Shown: positions 35,105 to 47,699, counted from the first letter of the stretch. The stretch: DNA of 62,000 nucleotides from Liolophura sinensis (GCF_032854445.1 NC_088298.1:16263976-16325975); one strand, 5' to 3'. Notes: generated by a model not told the origin, from the sequence alone. Translations and numbers: made by a program.

Positions 35105-35860
35105 TTTGGCGATAGGTATGTAGTTACCATGACAACCGGACAAGTGGACAAATGTGTTCACCACAAATGTCCACCACTTTATTTGAAAAGCAGTTGGAAA
35201 ATGGTTATGTGGTTACCATGACAACCACGAAAAAGGAAAAATATGAGTGATGACACATTGTCATCTCTGTATCTATGTATCTATCAACAATTAAAAGCCT
35301 GCGTGGAAAACAGTTGAAGTTGTATCGCAGACACGAAGTCATATCTATTTATATAGTATACATAGGAAAATGACAATGTGGTAACCATGGAAACCTTGCA
35401 AATTGACAAATGAGCCGCAACAGATCATCATCTGTTTATGTATGTACCCACCAAGAATTGAAACTCTACGGAGAAAACAGTTGGAGTTATAGCCCGGACA
35501 CGAAGCCATGTCTATTAATATAGTACATGTATATATAAGGAATATGGCTATCTTGTTACCATGACAACCACGAAAATAAACAAATGTGAGCCGCAACACA
35601 CCATCGTCTGTCTGTGTATGTATCTGCCAAAAATTGAAACTCTACGCAGAAAACAGTTGGAGTCTTAGCCCGGACGACGAAACCATGTCTATCTATATAG
35701 TATAAATAAGGAAATGGCAGTCTAGTAATCATGGACAAATGTGAGTCGTGACACACCGTCATCTGTGTATGTATGTATCATCCAAAAATTAAAACTTTGT
35801 GCGGAAAACTGTTGGAGTTATAACCCGGACACGAATGCTGACGGACAGGCAGACAGACAG
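35105..35860 (-). repeat. Tandem array of ~170-bp units (copy in A')
   Basis: GGTTACCATGACAACC-type anchors lie near 35,120, 35,210, 35,385, 35,560 and 35,725, giving one more ~175-bp unit than the array in A (2,588-3,185). Confidence 0.75.
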
Positions 35861-35911
35861 ACAGACGGACAGAAAAAATTGCTACAACATAATGCGCTCC
35901 TCCTAGTGGGC

Positions 35912-35926
35912 GGGGGGGGGGGGGGG
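35912..35926. repeat. G15 homopolymer
   Basis: Fifteen consecutive G after GTGGGC. The A arm has only CCCCC in this place. Length may be affected by sequencing error. Confidence 0.85.
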
Positions 35927-38289
35927 TATAGAAATGAACCACATCATTTCAAATGCACCAGGGGCACGTAGCCTTCCACCTCAAGCGTAGCCCTATCTTA
36001 CCAACCCATTACATCCAAAGAAATGGACTCATGTGTCCCATGCAGTGCTTCTCCTTGGAAGAGAGAGGTGTTTTTGTTTTTATTTTTTCTCTCCCAAAAT
36101 TTCACACAGAATGTGAGCCATGACACTCGCACAAGCACAACTGCAGTGCAGGGATTTCCCTTCTCAAGCTGTACAGTCCACTTGAATTTCTGCCAAAGAT
36201 CCAATAGGCATTCTCTTTGATCAGGAACTTTCCTATGCAGAAACTTCAAAGTTTTGAAAAACTTTCTCTCATCCACAACGGTGTGTAACTCATTAATTTT
36301 GTAAATTATTAAAGTTACATGTTCACTTGTAAAGTAGGGTTTTTTGACGCATGCAGATCTGGACTATACTCTGTTTCAAAGTGTACCACTTGATACCACT
36401 GGGCAGTCTCAATCCAGATGAAGTTTGGATTTTTGGATTTTCAAAAATTGATCGTATGTTGATAGCAGAGTGTTTTTATAGGCACAGTTACAAGTACAGG
36501 ATGTTTTATAAATTACATTTTCATCGTTTTACACTTTGGGTTTGTCTGTTATTATTTGTCTCTTCTTTTTTCTTCATACATGTATAAACTGTGGTTGTAA
36601 ACTATTGAAATACGCTATATTTAGAACGATTTCCACGTGCGCGTAACAATTTGGAAGCGTCGTGCAGGCCGTCGCGTTACCATATACTACGTAAAACAAC
36701 AGAGTACCAGGTACATACCTGGATTTTAATGTCAAAAAATAGCTTTCATAGGAGGTATATGATAAACAGATTATCAGTACACAGTGCTGATCTTCATCGT
36801 CGTATCGATCTAGTCCGCGATTGATACGACCATAGTGTATTGATATTCTCTAAATACATTCTGATAACGTTCAGAACAATGGTCTCCAATAGACTGCTTC
36901 CTGTGGCAAAACGAAGAAGTTGACATCAATACTGCAACATTAGCAATGATTATCCTACGTTTATGAACCAGTGATTAAGACGACCTGATAGTTATTTTCG
37001 TCACTACAAATCTCACGGTCCATCATTGATGACGCTCGGCAGATAGGCAGTCTCCCACGGTGACGGACTGTAATCTTAGGCGTAAGAAGGATAATGCCAC
37101 AAGGAAACGGTTACGCCTCCGTAAATAGGACTATCTCCGTCCGTATTTTCCTCTAATCTTCCGATCTGCCAATAATTTATGAGAAGTAAATAAAAGTGCA
37201 AAATTTCTAGATGTCATCGATTTTCATTCGACAGGACGTAACTCTCATAAGAGTATCTGATGGCTGTGAGAGCTGAACAAAATATTAACATCAATGGCGG
37301 CTATTTACAACTCAGACTATGTTTTACCTATAAGTGTTATTTTATTCCCTGTTTTTGACTCTGAAGTCTTTTTCGATATGATAACCGGGTTAAGCAGAAA
37401 AAGCAACTGACTTGAGCTAAAGTGTTCAAAAATTTTGGAAGTGAATTGGTGGCATTGATCGTCGGATTCATGGCCTCAGTTTTACTTCACCTATTGCACG
37501 ATTTGTTAATAGGATATGACTTATGTAATCTGCGGAATGTTACTGATTGGCGAAATCAAAAAAACATTTCAAAATTTTAACCGGAAAGTAGGTCTAAGAC
37601 AATACTTAAAACATCAGTTCCGAATGCAAATCAAAAGTTATTTGACAATACAGGTTTGTCGTTTCAAAAGTATTGGAAATCGATATCTCGTTCGAATTAC
37701 TTATTATGAGGGCGAATAAGAATCAAGGTTTAAGTAGCACCTTATAGGTCGTGCTCACACTTAGGCCACGGTATTCCACAGATACCGTGATTTCAGTCCT
37801 TGCTTGGAAATGAATGTCTCCTTTAACTTGATGAAATGAGCCATTTTCTCATTAACAGCTCACACTGTACTATCAGAAGAATTAATCAACTACACAAAGT
37901 CCAGGTAAGTTGGTTATTCCTCTTAGGCATCATTGATTTTCTTTAAACACTGATCTTACTTCCCACTCAATGATACTAATCCATGGGCACATTTCTTGGA
38001 ATTTGTTGGGAAGACTTTTGTGGCCAATACAAACTCCCCTTGGGTTCAATTCATCACGGCTGTCACAGGAAGAATCCCAAATCGTGGACATTCAAATGCG
38101 CAAGTTACGATACCTTTGGTAAAGGTGGAATCCAATTTGTTCAACAATACTACGCGAAAAAGACGCCAAGTAAACATTTGGTAAAGAGTGACACTTTTCT
38201 ATACAACGATAAATTTTGTGAACATGTAGTATTGTCATTGTGAATTTAACCATCAGTAAAGTATAGAAATCTTTATTTCAATCTTTTCA

Positions 38290-38520
38290 ATTCCAGGATT
38301 AAACCGGGGTGGAAAGACTTCAAAAATGGTACTTGGTGCTGCCTCGCTTTGTACTTAGCACGGCCAGGCTAGAGCATGGAGCTGGTTGTTCCGGTATCAG
38401 TATAATTTGATTGGGTGGCGTGTCATGTATCTCTACATCAGAAGCGACAGTTCGTCGTCATAATACTGAAAAATTATGTGCGACGTAAAAACCCTAGTAT
38501 ACATACATGCAAATATGTTT
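38290..38520 (+). repeat. SINE-like element, second family (copy in A')
   Basis: Contains GGTATCAGTATAATTTGATT, GTTCGTCGTCATAATACTG, AAAAATTATGTGCGACGT and a TACATACATG end. It is the partner of 270-500. Confidence 0.5.
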
Positions 38521-38791
38521 AAATTTCAGTTTAAAAACCTGTCTCTCGGTAGCAATTCTACAGAAAATTCTGACAATCGTTTAGATAAATGAAAAAAAGA
38601 AGGCACCGTGCTGGAAATGTCGATATTTTGAAATAGAGCACAGTCGATACGTAACGCCAAGGCCTTGATTTTCCTTACTATTCATGTAATAAATCTGACA
38701 CGTTGCAACGCAAAGAAATACATAGCCTACAAGTATTTTCAAGCTTGCATGGTATTATGCAAAACCACAACCTGCAGTTCCGTTTAAGACG

Positions 38792-39980
38792 TATCAAACT
38801 TCAGTCTAGCCGTTTTTTTTTTAAAGTTACCTGTGGAAGTGAAGTCATGACATTTTGTCATCATTGTAGCCTTCATAGGGTGAGTTGTACGCTTAAATAA
38901 AAAAGATTTTGAAAGTTTTCATAATTGCATTTGAGTTAGGCACATAAATCAGTATAGACATTTACTGAGAATCACCAACCTATAAGGTATGTCATTGTGC
39001 CTTCACTCTTCAACTCAAAAGCGAATACAGGACTCAACTGGATTCACTGCGTTTGCGTAGATCTATTTATTAAACATGTGGACACTGCGTTCTTTCAGTT
39101 GACCACAACATCGTAGCTGATATAGAATAGAATGACCCGAAGATCACTTTCGGTACGATGAAACTGGTATGAGAAAGTGATCTTGAATTGACTCTATATT
39201 TGTACTGAAGGGTTTAAGAGAGCTTCATGGAACGTTTGCTCAGACTTCCTGTCAGACGAGAGATTCGCAATCCGACATTCGACAAATTAATTCAGTTGTT
39301 TATGTGACACGGATCTTCGTGTCTGGTCTTTTGACCAATGTTATGAGCTACATCTAGACATCCGGTTGCCCTATTCCCCAAGAGGTCGCATTGCGGGTCG
39401 TTTTGCCTTCGTCCACAATTAGGGACTCTGTCTAGTTACCTTGCCTAGAGTTGCCGTGCTAATGGATGATTTTGTGTCGGCACAAAGTGGAACAGTAAAG
39501 AAGGAACTTTCAAATTTTTTCCTTAATTATTTTAGAAATCTACCGAAGTCTGTATAAGTCATATCAAATGAATGAACTATCAATACAACCAGAACGCCTT
39601 ACTACGACATTTTACCTGCGAGCAAATTGTATTGTAAAGCAGCTACTAAAACAGAGAGGGGTGACCATGCGAAATACCGAAGCCTCTCTAGCCTTCCTTG
39701 TACCTTCCTTGTCTGAGCTACAACATTCTTTGCAATCATGTCATACTCTCTATTAAAGAATTGCTGAACACGTTAGTCTTCGTTTATCTCCTACTATGAC
39801 TCCTGCACCTGGCACACACATGAACTTATAACTTATATCAGTATTAAAATATGGTACACGTAATTGCTTGAAACGTTGCCAATGTATCTAATTTAGTAAA
39901 ATAAACGCTGGTCTAACTACCAAAATAGACATAAATGTCATAGGCAAACGCTTAGAATAAATACATCTAATGGATTGTCT
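38792..39980. other. Start of single-copy segment D, no gene seen
   Basis: The match to A ends because the window ends on the left, so the true edge of A' cannot be placed. No convincing ORF, repeat or RNA gene was found here. Confidence 0.4.
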
Positions 39981-39985
39981 TAGTG

Positions 39986-40283
<298 letters not shown>

Positions 40284-40364
40284 AGGAATCCATATCGTGA
40301 TTTCTATGATATGCTCACCTTATGTAATCGGAGGAAACAGTTGTCAGAACATTATAGGGCGTTT

Positions 40365-40570
40365 TATTATTTATTTAATGATTTCATTGATGATTGACGC
40401 CGTACTATAGAATATTTCACTTATACGACGGAGACCAGATGGTGGGAGGAAGGCGGGCAGAGCCCGGTGGAAACCCACGACCGTCCGAAGGTTGATGCCA
40501 GACCTACGAGAGATATCATTCCTGAGAGGCTCCTGTGTCAATGTGCGGCACTAGACAGCCATGGAGGCCC
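40365..40570 (-). mobile_element. SINE copy (main family), internally shortened
   Basis: TTATTTATTTAATGATTTCA then CGCCGTACTATAGAATATTT, ATACGACGGAGACCAG, GGGCAGAGCCCGGTGGAAAC and a head remnant CCATGGAGGCCC. Confidence 0.8.
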
Positions 40571-40904
40571 TTTGGATCACATTTATACTCATTTCAACAG
40601 CTATTAACCTCTCTCTGTGTGTCAATTCTGTGTGAATTTCACTCAGCGTAGTAGCCATGGCCTCTGCAATAAAATATCATTTTATTAAAGTAAACATGTG
40701 TGAATCAACACAAATGGCGTTTTAAGTGGTTAAGTGTTGATTTGATCAAACTGATTCGATCAACTTATTAAATTTGTTTTTTCTAATTTATTACAAAGTA
40801 TTTCGGGGATTTTACTTTAAAATGGTGCTGTTTGCCATCAAAATATGACCGTGTATACTTCTGCTATTTGTCATATACATGTCCCCCTTTCCTTCATACT
40901 CCGA

Positions 40905-41056
40905 CTGCACGTGGGATGGTCTGCAGCAACTTGCGGATGGTCGTGGCTTCCGCCGGGCTCTGTCTGGTTTCCTCACACCATAATGCATTGCGCCGTCGAA
41001 TAAGTGAAATATTGTTGAGTACGGCGTAAAGTTCCAATGAAATAAACAAATAAATT
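40905..41056 (+). mobile_element. SINE copy (main family), 5'-truncated
   Basis: Starts near TGCACGTGGGATGGTCTGCA, then GCGGATGGTCGTGG, GGTTTCCTCACACCATAATG, GAGTACGGCGTAAAG and AAATAAACAAATAAA. Confidence 0.85.
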
Positions 41057-41239
41057 TTCTTTCATAATTCTCATATGCCTATGTAGCATTCTAAATGACG
41101 TTTTTTTTTTTGCATAGATAAAAGATTAACTGTGCACTTGCGTTATTCTTTTTGCCACTATAGTCATGTTTGGTGGTGGCGGAATATCCGTAAAGTAATC
41201 ACTTAACAAAGGCATCCATTCCTATCGCCTAACCCGATG

Positions 41240-41520
41240 TTTTTGAATTGAACTCTCCCGACAAAATAACGCGGCGTTCAGCTTGAAGGGGATAGTGCAA
41301 TGACTGGTTGACAGGTACCAGTATAATGTCTCGGGTGGGGCAGCTTACTTGCCTTCGGTAAGTCGTCTCAGTAAAACCAGAGAAAAGAGCGGAGGAAATC
41401 CGTCCTGCATCAAAGAGGCATATTACATGCACTCTAAGGATTCCTTCGTCGTCATATAACTGAAAAATTGTTAAGTACGGCGTTAAACCCCAAGCACTCA
41501 CTCACTCACTCATTAACTCA
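41240..41520 (+). mobile_element. SINE-like element, second family
   Basis: Body with GACAGGTACCAGTATAATGT and CGGGTGGGGCAGCTTAC. The 3' end is TTCGTCGTCATATAACTG, AAGTACGGCGTTAAACCCC and an ACTC microsatellite. A tail-only fragment of the family sits at 43,195-43,250, and a shorter one near 32,168-32,192. Confidence 0.6.
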
Positions 41521-41540
41521 CTCACAACAAGCCAAGTTCT

Positions 41541-42420
41541 TTATTCGATCATTACTGTAACTAGGAAAGTCAACAATAGAAAAAAACATTTTTTATGACA
41601 ATGGACATTCACATGCGAAGCCTTCTGCGAGGAAAAAATAAAGGCAAACAAACAGATTATATGGCGTGTTTTGTATGTTTTATGAAATTTCAGTCCACAT
41701 AATAACATTAACACTGCTTTCAATATACGCACCAGAAGATGGATTTGAACGCAGAAAACTTCCAATACCATCAGAATAACGACAGGGTGTCTGTATGGAC
41801 ATGGAATTAGTATGGTAGCAAGTTCATGTCGCCAAAGTGCTGCCGCCGCTGAAGTATTATGCCGAAGACACCACATATAACACGTCACCTGGTCACATGC
41901 CACAAACACCAGGTCAATCGGTCATGTTTCCTTGCTCTAACTTCTCAGTGGTGCATTAGGCAGCAACATGTACCATTTTTTTCAGTTTTGGTATGACCCG
42001 ATGCGGGTTTGATCCCAGCTCTAACGACCTCGAGGAGAACACTTTAACCACATTTTTTCAGTTAGTGAAACCCTTCATTTATGGTTCAGTTATATTATTC
42101 CCATTAAGTCATTTTCAAACAGATTTTGTTGTTCTTCATTGTTACGACAAACGCTCTGCATATTCAATGTTTCTCCGAGAGTTATTTTGTGTCGGTTAGT
42201 CATTAATTTAAGCGCTGCCATAAACACATGACCTGTCCTCCATCTTTTTGGCAATGATATCATCCTAACTTCCAAGCAAACCTCAGAAGACCTTTCCAGG
42301 ATAATACTCACATAATCACACAAGATGAGTAATTTGCCGTATGCACAATTTTAGCTCATTTACCCTGTACAAAACACATGCACTACCTGCAATTGGTAAA
42401 TCTATGCGTCTTTATATTCT
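41541..42420. other. Single-copy sequence in D with unsupported ORFs
   Basis: A 122-codon minus-strand frame at 41,541-41,909 has hydrophobic stretches but no start context, partner exon or motif. No gene is claimed. Confidence 0.3.
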
Positions 42421-42428
42421 TTTTTTTG

Positions 42429-42533
42429 GGAATTGGTCATGCGAATATTGACTTGGAATATTGCTATATTTATATGTATACCAGCCGTCAATCAAAATGG
42501 ACGTTCCAAGTCAATAATCGCATGACCAATTCC
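42429..42533. repeat. Hairpin element (31-bp arms, one mismatch)
   Basis: GGAATTGGTCATGCGAATAT at 42,429 and its inverted match ending CATGACCAATTCC at 42,533 form arms of about 30 bp around a 44-bp spacer, with one A/T mismatch. A related stretch (GACTTGGAACGTCC) lies in the insert at 52,070-52,145. It looks like a miniature inverted-repeat transposon or a fragment of one. Confidence 0.75.
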
Positions 42534-42859
42534 AAAAGAGACGTTTAACACAAACCGCCAAAGAACGAAGAAAGAATGTAAAGTACGAAATTAGGACGGA
42601 ATTATGCAAAGAGATTCAATGATGTTGGAGAGGTGCAAAATACGCCCCAGGCGAATGATCAAAATCAGTAATCAAATCATGTACCATGGGAGTATATGTA
42701 TATAGGTATATAAGCTGTACAATAAAATATGTATCTCAGTTTCGCTTTAATTGCAATTGTTCATACATCCAACGTGGCGAGCTCATTCAACACGATGAAC
42801 ATACATACGAGGAATGTACATATAGGGCTCTATATTCATCCTGTTGAATTAGATCGCGA

Positions 42860-42861
<2 letters not shown>

Positions 42862-42933
<72 letters not shown>
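42862..42933. repeat. (TA)n microsatellite
   Basis: About 36 TA units without interruption, directly followed by the R2 repeat. Confidence 0.95.
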
Positions 42934-42934
<1 letters not shown>

Positions 42935-42937
<3 letters not shown>

Positions 42938-43165
42938 AGTTGCAATCAAAGCGCAACTGAGATAGATATTTTCTTACCGACACCTGATATTCAAGCATGG
43001 TACACGTTTTAAATACTGATTTCACTTAGTCGCCTAGAACATACCTTATGTCTTTCCTTCTTCAATGGGAACTGTTGACCGCTTCTCTTTGTATCATTCG
43101 ATCTTATTTTAGTAATTTGTATTGAAGATCGTTTTGGGAATTGGCCTTGCGATCAATGACGACTG
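42935..43165 (+). repeat. Dispersed repeat R2, copy in D
   Basis: AGTTGCAATCAAAGCGCAAC, CATGGTACACGTTTTAAATA, TAGTCGCCTAGAACATACC and CTGTTGACCGCTTCTCTTTG align in order with 13,260-13,530. Confidence 0.5.
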
Positions 43166-43259
43166 GCGGCTGACGGCTGGTATATGAATGTTTGTTTCGA
43201 CGCTAAGATTAAGTACGACGTTAAACCCCAACCATGCATATACATACGAATACAGCAGC

Positions 43260-44460
43260 CATACACCAGCCAGTTGTTAAATATTCAGTTTTCATCGATA
43301 ATGGCACAGTTTCTTACGAGAACTAACAAAAAAAAAGAGTTTGGTTCAAGAATTCCTGCGTCATCTGCCTTGATACTTCCAATCTACTAATCCTTTCGAC
43401 TGCAAAATTAATGATTCGGATTTCAAAGCACAGTTGATCCATTTGCTGTTATGTACAGAAATTTTTAGTGCTAAATAAATTCAGATTTCAGATGCAAATA
43501 AGGCAGAATTGAGATTCCCCAGTGCAACAGCGTTTAACGAGTGTGTTTTCACCAAACACGATCATTTCTATCGATCATGCATCATAGGGTGTTTCGTAAT
43601 TCCCCACGATCTGTACGGAAGAACGGTAGTGACATATATAAGCAAGTTGCATGATAGGGTGCATAATTACCACACAATGCCGTGTCTGACATTTGCAGTT
43701 AACTGAATATTTTCCAGTCGTCAAGCCTACTATAGGAGCGGCGCAATGGGAGGTAATCTTGGGCCATTTTTCTCCATACAGCTATTGGTGTCAGTGGATG
43801 GCACGGATTGAAACCCCCGGATAAAACTCCCTCTCAGGACAACCCCCATCCAACATTAATTTTCCACTATCACCACAAACCAACACTGGAGTCCTCCATG
43901 GCCGAGAGGGTTACAAAAATGCACCCAAAATGATCATTCCCTGTCGTGCAATTCGTAGTAAACATCATCGAGGTGCCTGTGTAACAATCACACTTGGGTC
44001 AAACAGAAAAGAATAAGGCATTGTGCAATATTGCAAACGTCCTCAACATTTCGACTAATATTACCAGTAATCAGGAATAAAATCAGAAATTTTCGAAATA
44101 ATCAGGTGAATTCTCACTAACTCACAGGGACAAAGCTCCAAGTATCGGCCATTCTTCGGTCCGTGACCAGTGACTTCTCCTGTCTCGACTCCGGCTTTGG
44201 CTACTCCTTTATATGTGTTTTCGCAACTCGTACTGTCATGCATTGGTATCAACACAAAAATACAAAACGAAAAATCGTCTGTCAAGCAGACATGAATGTA
44301 AAAGATGTGGCGTTCATATGCTAGTACCTCAGTACGTTTAATTCGCTGTTCACACCATATTTTTTCAGTCTTTTAATGTCTTCTTCAATACCCATTTCCA
44401 GATTCCACAGAGGCTATACTTCTGTATTCCCAGCCATTTCACACCACAGTACTCTTTCAC
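43260..44460. other. Single-copy sequence in D, no gene seen
   Basis: Short ORFs only. A TCCTCCATGGCCGAGAGGGTT patch near 43,892 resembles a tRNA-like SINE head, but nothing downstream confirms it. Confidence 0.35.
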
Positions 44461-44469
44461 TGTCCAAAG

Positions 44470-44733
44470 ATGAAACCAGGACTGCAGACTGTTATCCTGG
44501 TTGCCATAGCGCTCCATTGGACGTATGGTCGGCAGAAATGTCAATTCAACATAAGCCAACGTGCCTTGGATTGCGGTTGGCGAGAACAACTTCAGCCTTC
44601 TGGGAATATGTGGAATGTCTTACGGGAAGAATGTCTTCGGCATAGTATTACGGTGAAAATTACATCGCGACTGCCCCATTACAAGACAACATCCAAATAC
44701 AAACAACAAAAATGTTTTTGGAAACGAAGATAA
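44470..44733 (+). CDS. Possible signal-peptide exon of an extracellular or receptor-like protein
   Basis: The frame opens MKPGLQTVILVAIALHWTYG, a plausible signal peptide, then has a short Cys-containing segment (KCQFNISQRALDCGW) and stops after 87 codons. Directly downstream in another frame (about 44,675-44,840), an open stretch reads NEDKSLYANYDELTSDVYKE, with two YxEL tyrosine motifs as in receptor tails. The junction is too short for an intron, so this may be a frameshifted remnant. No family was assigned. Confidence 0.25.
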   Translation: MKPGLQTVILVAIALHWTYGRQKCQFNISQRALDCGWREQLQPSGNMWNVLREECLRHSITVKITSRLPHYKTTSKYKQQKCFWKRR

Positions 44734-45057
44734 AAGCCTTTATGCAAATTACGATGAACTAACCTCTGACGTCTACAAGGAGCTTGGAAAACAAAACACA
44801 TCTCCTAGGGACGAGATATTATCATCCGTTATTTTTTTTTAAATACTGTCGTTTACTTTCGTAGCTCATAGAAGGTTTATATTATTCATATGCCTGCTGA
44901 ATTGCTTGTCGATGAAAGGAATTCCTGCTCTCGCATGTTGAGAGTCCGGTAGCAGTCAGAATGAAATATCATGATTTTTGTTTTTCTTTTCCATGTCGCT
45001 TTTACGGATCAATAACTAACCATTACTTCAATCATAATAGCTCACATTTTACTTGCC

Positions 45058-45357
45058 TTGGGAATCATGTTTGCTCATTTAAAGTCTTGTGCCTTACTGA
45101 TTACAACCGTTGTGTTTGTAACTTGTTCTTCTTTGTGTATTATTTACATGACAGGGGCAGATTCCACAAAGTCAAATTTTGAAAATACGATGTTAAAGCT
45201 TTTTTTCTGCTTTAGAAATCAAAATTTTGCCCACCTCATGGCTTTGAAGAATCCACAGACCATACTTATTTTGAACGCCTCATTTTTGTGTGTCGTTGGT
45301 GGACTCGCTTTCATCACCGCATATTTGCCAAATATAACTCACTTAATTATATATTAG
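45058..45357 (+). CDS. Doubtful 99-codon ORF with two hydrophobic segments
   Basis: Hydrophobic stretches at about residues 11-31 and 70-90 and one NIT sequon. The composition is AT-driven, with no homology recognised and no splice context. A chance ORF is the simplest reading. Confidence 0.15.
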   Translation: MGIMFAHLKSCALLITTVVFVTCSSLCIIYMTGADSTKSNFENTMLKLFFCFRNQNFAHLMALKNPQTILILNASFLCVVGGLAFITAYLPNITHLIIY

Positions 45358-45359
45358 TG

Positions 45360-45950
45360 TAAACTGTAAACTTTGAGAACTCGTTCGTTTTCTGTTGTGA
45401 AAGTCCTGAATTTATGTACAGTTATTATACACTGAAAAATGTTTTAATGCAAACGTTGTCGTTAGTTGTTTCTTATCTGATTCGAATACCACTAATTTAT
45501 GTATTGTTCATGTACACATCGTTATCACAGTAAAAATTTCTAATTATTTGTAGTTTACTATATACATGTAAGCTATAAATTAGCTTAAACTGTTCAAATT
45601 TTAAGGGAAATTGTCTTGTTTGGTGTGTAAATTCATTCCTTTCTAGTCTGAGTGTTCTTGATTTATGCACCGTTAATCTACATGCTTTAATTACTGCAAA
45701 AGCTGTAATTACACGTAGTATATTTTTATCTGATCTTGTATATAGAAAATAATTTAAAACAAACATTATTTTACGCCAGATAGTCTTTCTCGATCTAATT
45801 TAAATTATGTTGAATTTTGGCATGTTTTATGTCCAAGTTTTATTACTATAAAAGTTGTACATATATGCACTTCATCGATCTCTCAGCGTAAACTGAAAAT
45901 AATCTAAACATACTTTATTGCTTGGTAAGTAATACCCATAAAGATCCGCT
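45360..45950. other. AT-rich single-copy sequence, no gene seen
   Basis: Very AT-rich. No supported features. Confidence 0.4.
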
Positions 45951-45954
45951 TTGA

Positions 45955-46060
45955 CTGACCAAAGGTCGGTGGTTTTCCCCGGGTAATTTCATTTTCTCCA
46001 GCAGTAAAACTGACCTCGAGCGTAGAGGTAAAGGTACAGGTAGGTATAGCGTTCAACAGC
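45955..46060 (+). mobile_element. Fragment of another SINE with the same central block type
   Basis: GACCAAAGGTCGGTGGTTTT, CCCCGGGTAATTTCATTTTC and TCCAGCAGTAAAACTGACC are parallel in order to the CGTGGGTTTCC..GGTTTCCTCC..ATAATGCTGGCC block of the main family. This is consistent with a shared conserved SINE domain. Confidence 0.45.
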
Positions 46061-46172
46061 ATTCAATCCGTAAACCAGTCTTTTACTTTTCTAATATGCC
46101 GTACCGACAGAATCAATCCAAGGTGTAAAAACTGGACAACTCACCATGCGTGGGAAGGAGTTAGTATTCATT

Positions 46173-46250
46173 TTTTTATTTGATTGGTGTTTTAATATTT
46201 CAACCTGTACAACGGCAGCCAGCATTATGGTGGGTGGAAAACAGTTCACC
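46173..46250 (-). mobile_element. SINE 3' fragment (main family)
   Basis: TTTTATTTGATTGGTGTTTT, then ACAACGGCAGCCAGCATTAT and GGTGGGTGGAAAAC. The rest is missing. Confidence 0.7.
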
Positions 46251-47411
46251 TAGTAACTATAAAAAATTCTCTGTTCTAGTATAGTCTTAAAGTAAGTATA
46301 GTGAAAAAGTACAGACATATCAATTGTATGATCCGTAAGTAAATTTGGTCATTAAACCCGAACCTTTCTGTTATCCCGGTCATAATTAGGCAATAGCATA
46401 AAAAATCATGTATAATTAATGTTGGTACACATGATGTCAACACGCGAATAGCCATTTGTGCACAATCTATATTTACCTTTATTATACTTGTTTGGGGCCA
46501 GTACATCCTGCTGATAGTCATAGGAAAGCCAATTGTGGAATCGCGATATTTCCATCCTAGTACAACCGTAGCATCGTGTCATTAACTAATGAAAAACTGG
46601 TTTGTGTTCTTAATTAATACATTTTCAGTAATTTAACATTTATATGACTCTTTAGACTTGGTTTGCGGTTGGGTGGATAATGTGCAGAAACGACCACAGT
46701 CCATTTTTATAACCAAAGGTTTTTTCTCCTCCACTGAAACCAAGTCACAAGGGAAAGCTTTCATTGCGTTAGTTACCAAATTCTTGCTATTGATTTCAAA
46801 ACGAACGGGAGGAAACAACAAAGAGTTTACGCGCCCTAGTTGTTGATAAAAAGAATGAAAAGAATAAAGCATACATTATTTACGATGTCTTGCAATATTT
46901 TTGATCTCTCACAGCTAACATTATACCTGTCATACCACTTCAAGATGTCGTGATTGCGAACATTAAAGGATTTTGTGAAACAAATTCTTAATATAAGCTG
47001 TGGTGAAAGCTCTGTAAGAATGTTTTATGTTTATTAATACTGGACTTACACGTCTCACGAGTACACATTATTGAAGAGAAGAAAAACCATTGAGTTCTAC
47101 TGCAGGCAATTTTCCATACAAACGACACTGGTGAGTACATTGTGTGGCAGACTAGCAAGACCACCGAGTTTTATTGTAGACTATTTCCTTCTAGACACGA
47201 GAGCCAGTTCAGTGTTTCTCGACTTTAAGATCAGCTTTTGTGCAATGTGCACTTAAGTCTGTGTCTAGGGGCCAGACCAATGTATACCAATCGTTCACAA
47301 GATTGACGTGACTTGGAGCACGCAGACCAACAACAACAGAGACGCTGGCCAATACGAGATACATAATTCAGCGGTACATTAGCAGACTGTCCGGCACAGA
47401 GGGTAAAGGCC

Positions 47412-47699
47412 ATGGATAGCATGCTAGCTTCTGGCTGTTGTCTTCTGGGAAAGTTTTCTTGCCTTCTAGGCATTGCTAGCGGTCTGTTGAATGTTAATGC
47501 CTTGAAGCAACAGCAACAACAAGGTAAACTTCTCATTTATTCCAGCACACTCTTTTCAATACTCCGGATTAAATTCATGGAAATTGATTATTTGTCATAA
47601 AAACAATGTATTCATACAAAACGGAAGCGGAGATTTCAGGCAATCAACTGAACCTTATTACAAAACACGGAGTAACCCATAAAAACGAAGAGATCAAAA
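47412..47699 (+). CDS. Candidate small secreted-protein gene, first two exons (B' copy)
   Basis: Exon 1 (47,412-47,523) starts in good Kozak context (GGCCATGG), encodes MDSMLASGCCLLGKFSCLLG and a further hydrophobic stretch, and ends in a Gln run on the donor CAAG|GTAAAC. A 116-bp intron ends in TTTCAG. Exon 2 (47,640-47,699, 60 nt) is in phase, encodes GNQLNLITKHGVTHKNEEIK and ends on the donor GTGAGT. A third exon could start at 47,738 after a strong acceptor (TTTATCTTTTTTAG) and run in phase to a GTAACT donor at 47,781. Its predicted continuation stops soon after, so the 3' part is uncertain. The B counterpart (11,361-11,624) is broken. The family was not recognised. Confidence 0.42.

Noticed and set aside
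41541-41909. 122-codon minus-strand ORF
   Set aside because: No motif, no conserved partner, and length within what chance gives over 62 kb of six frames.
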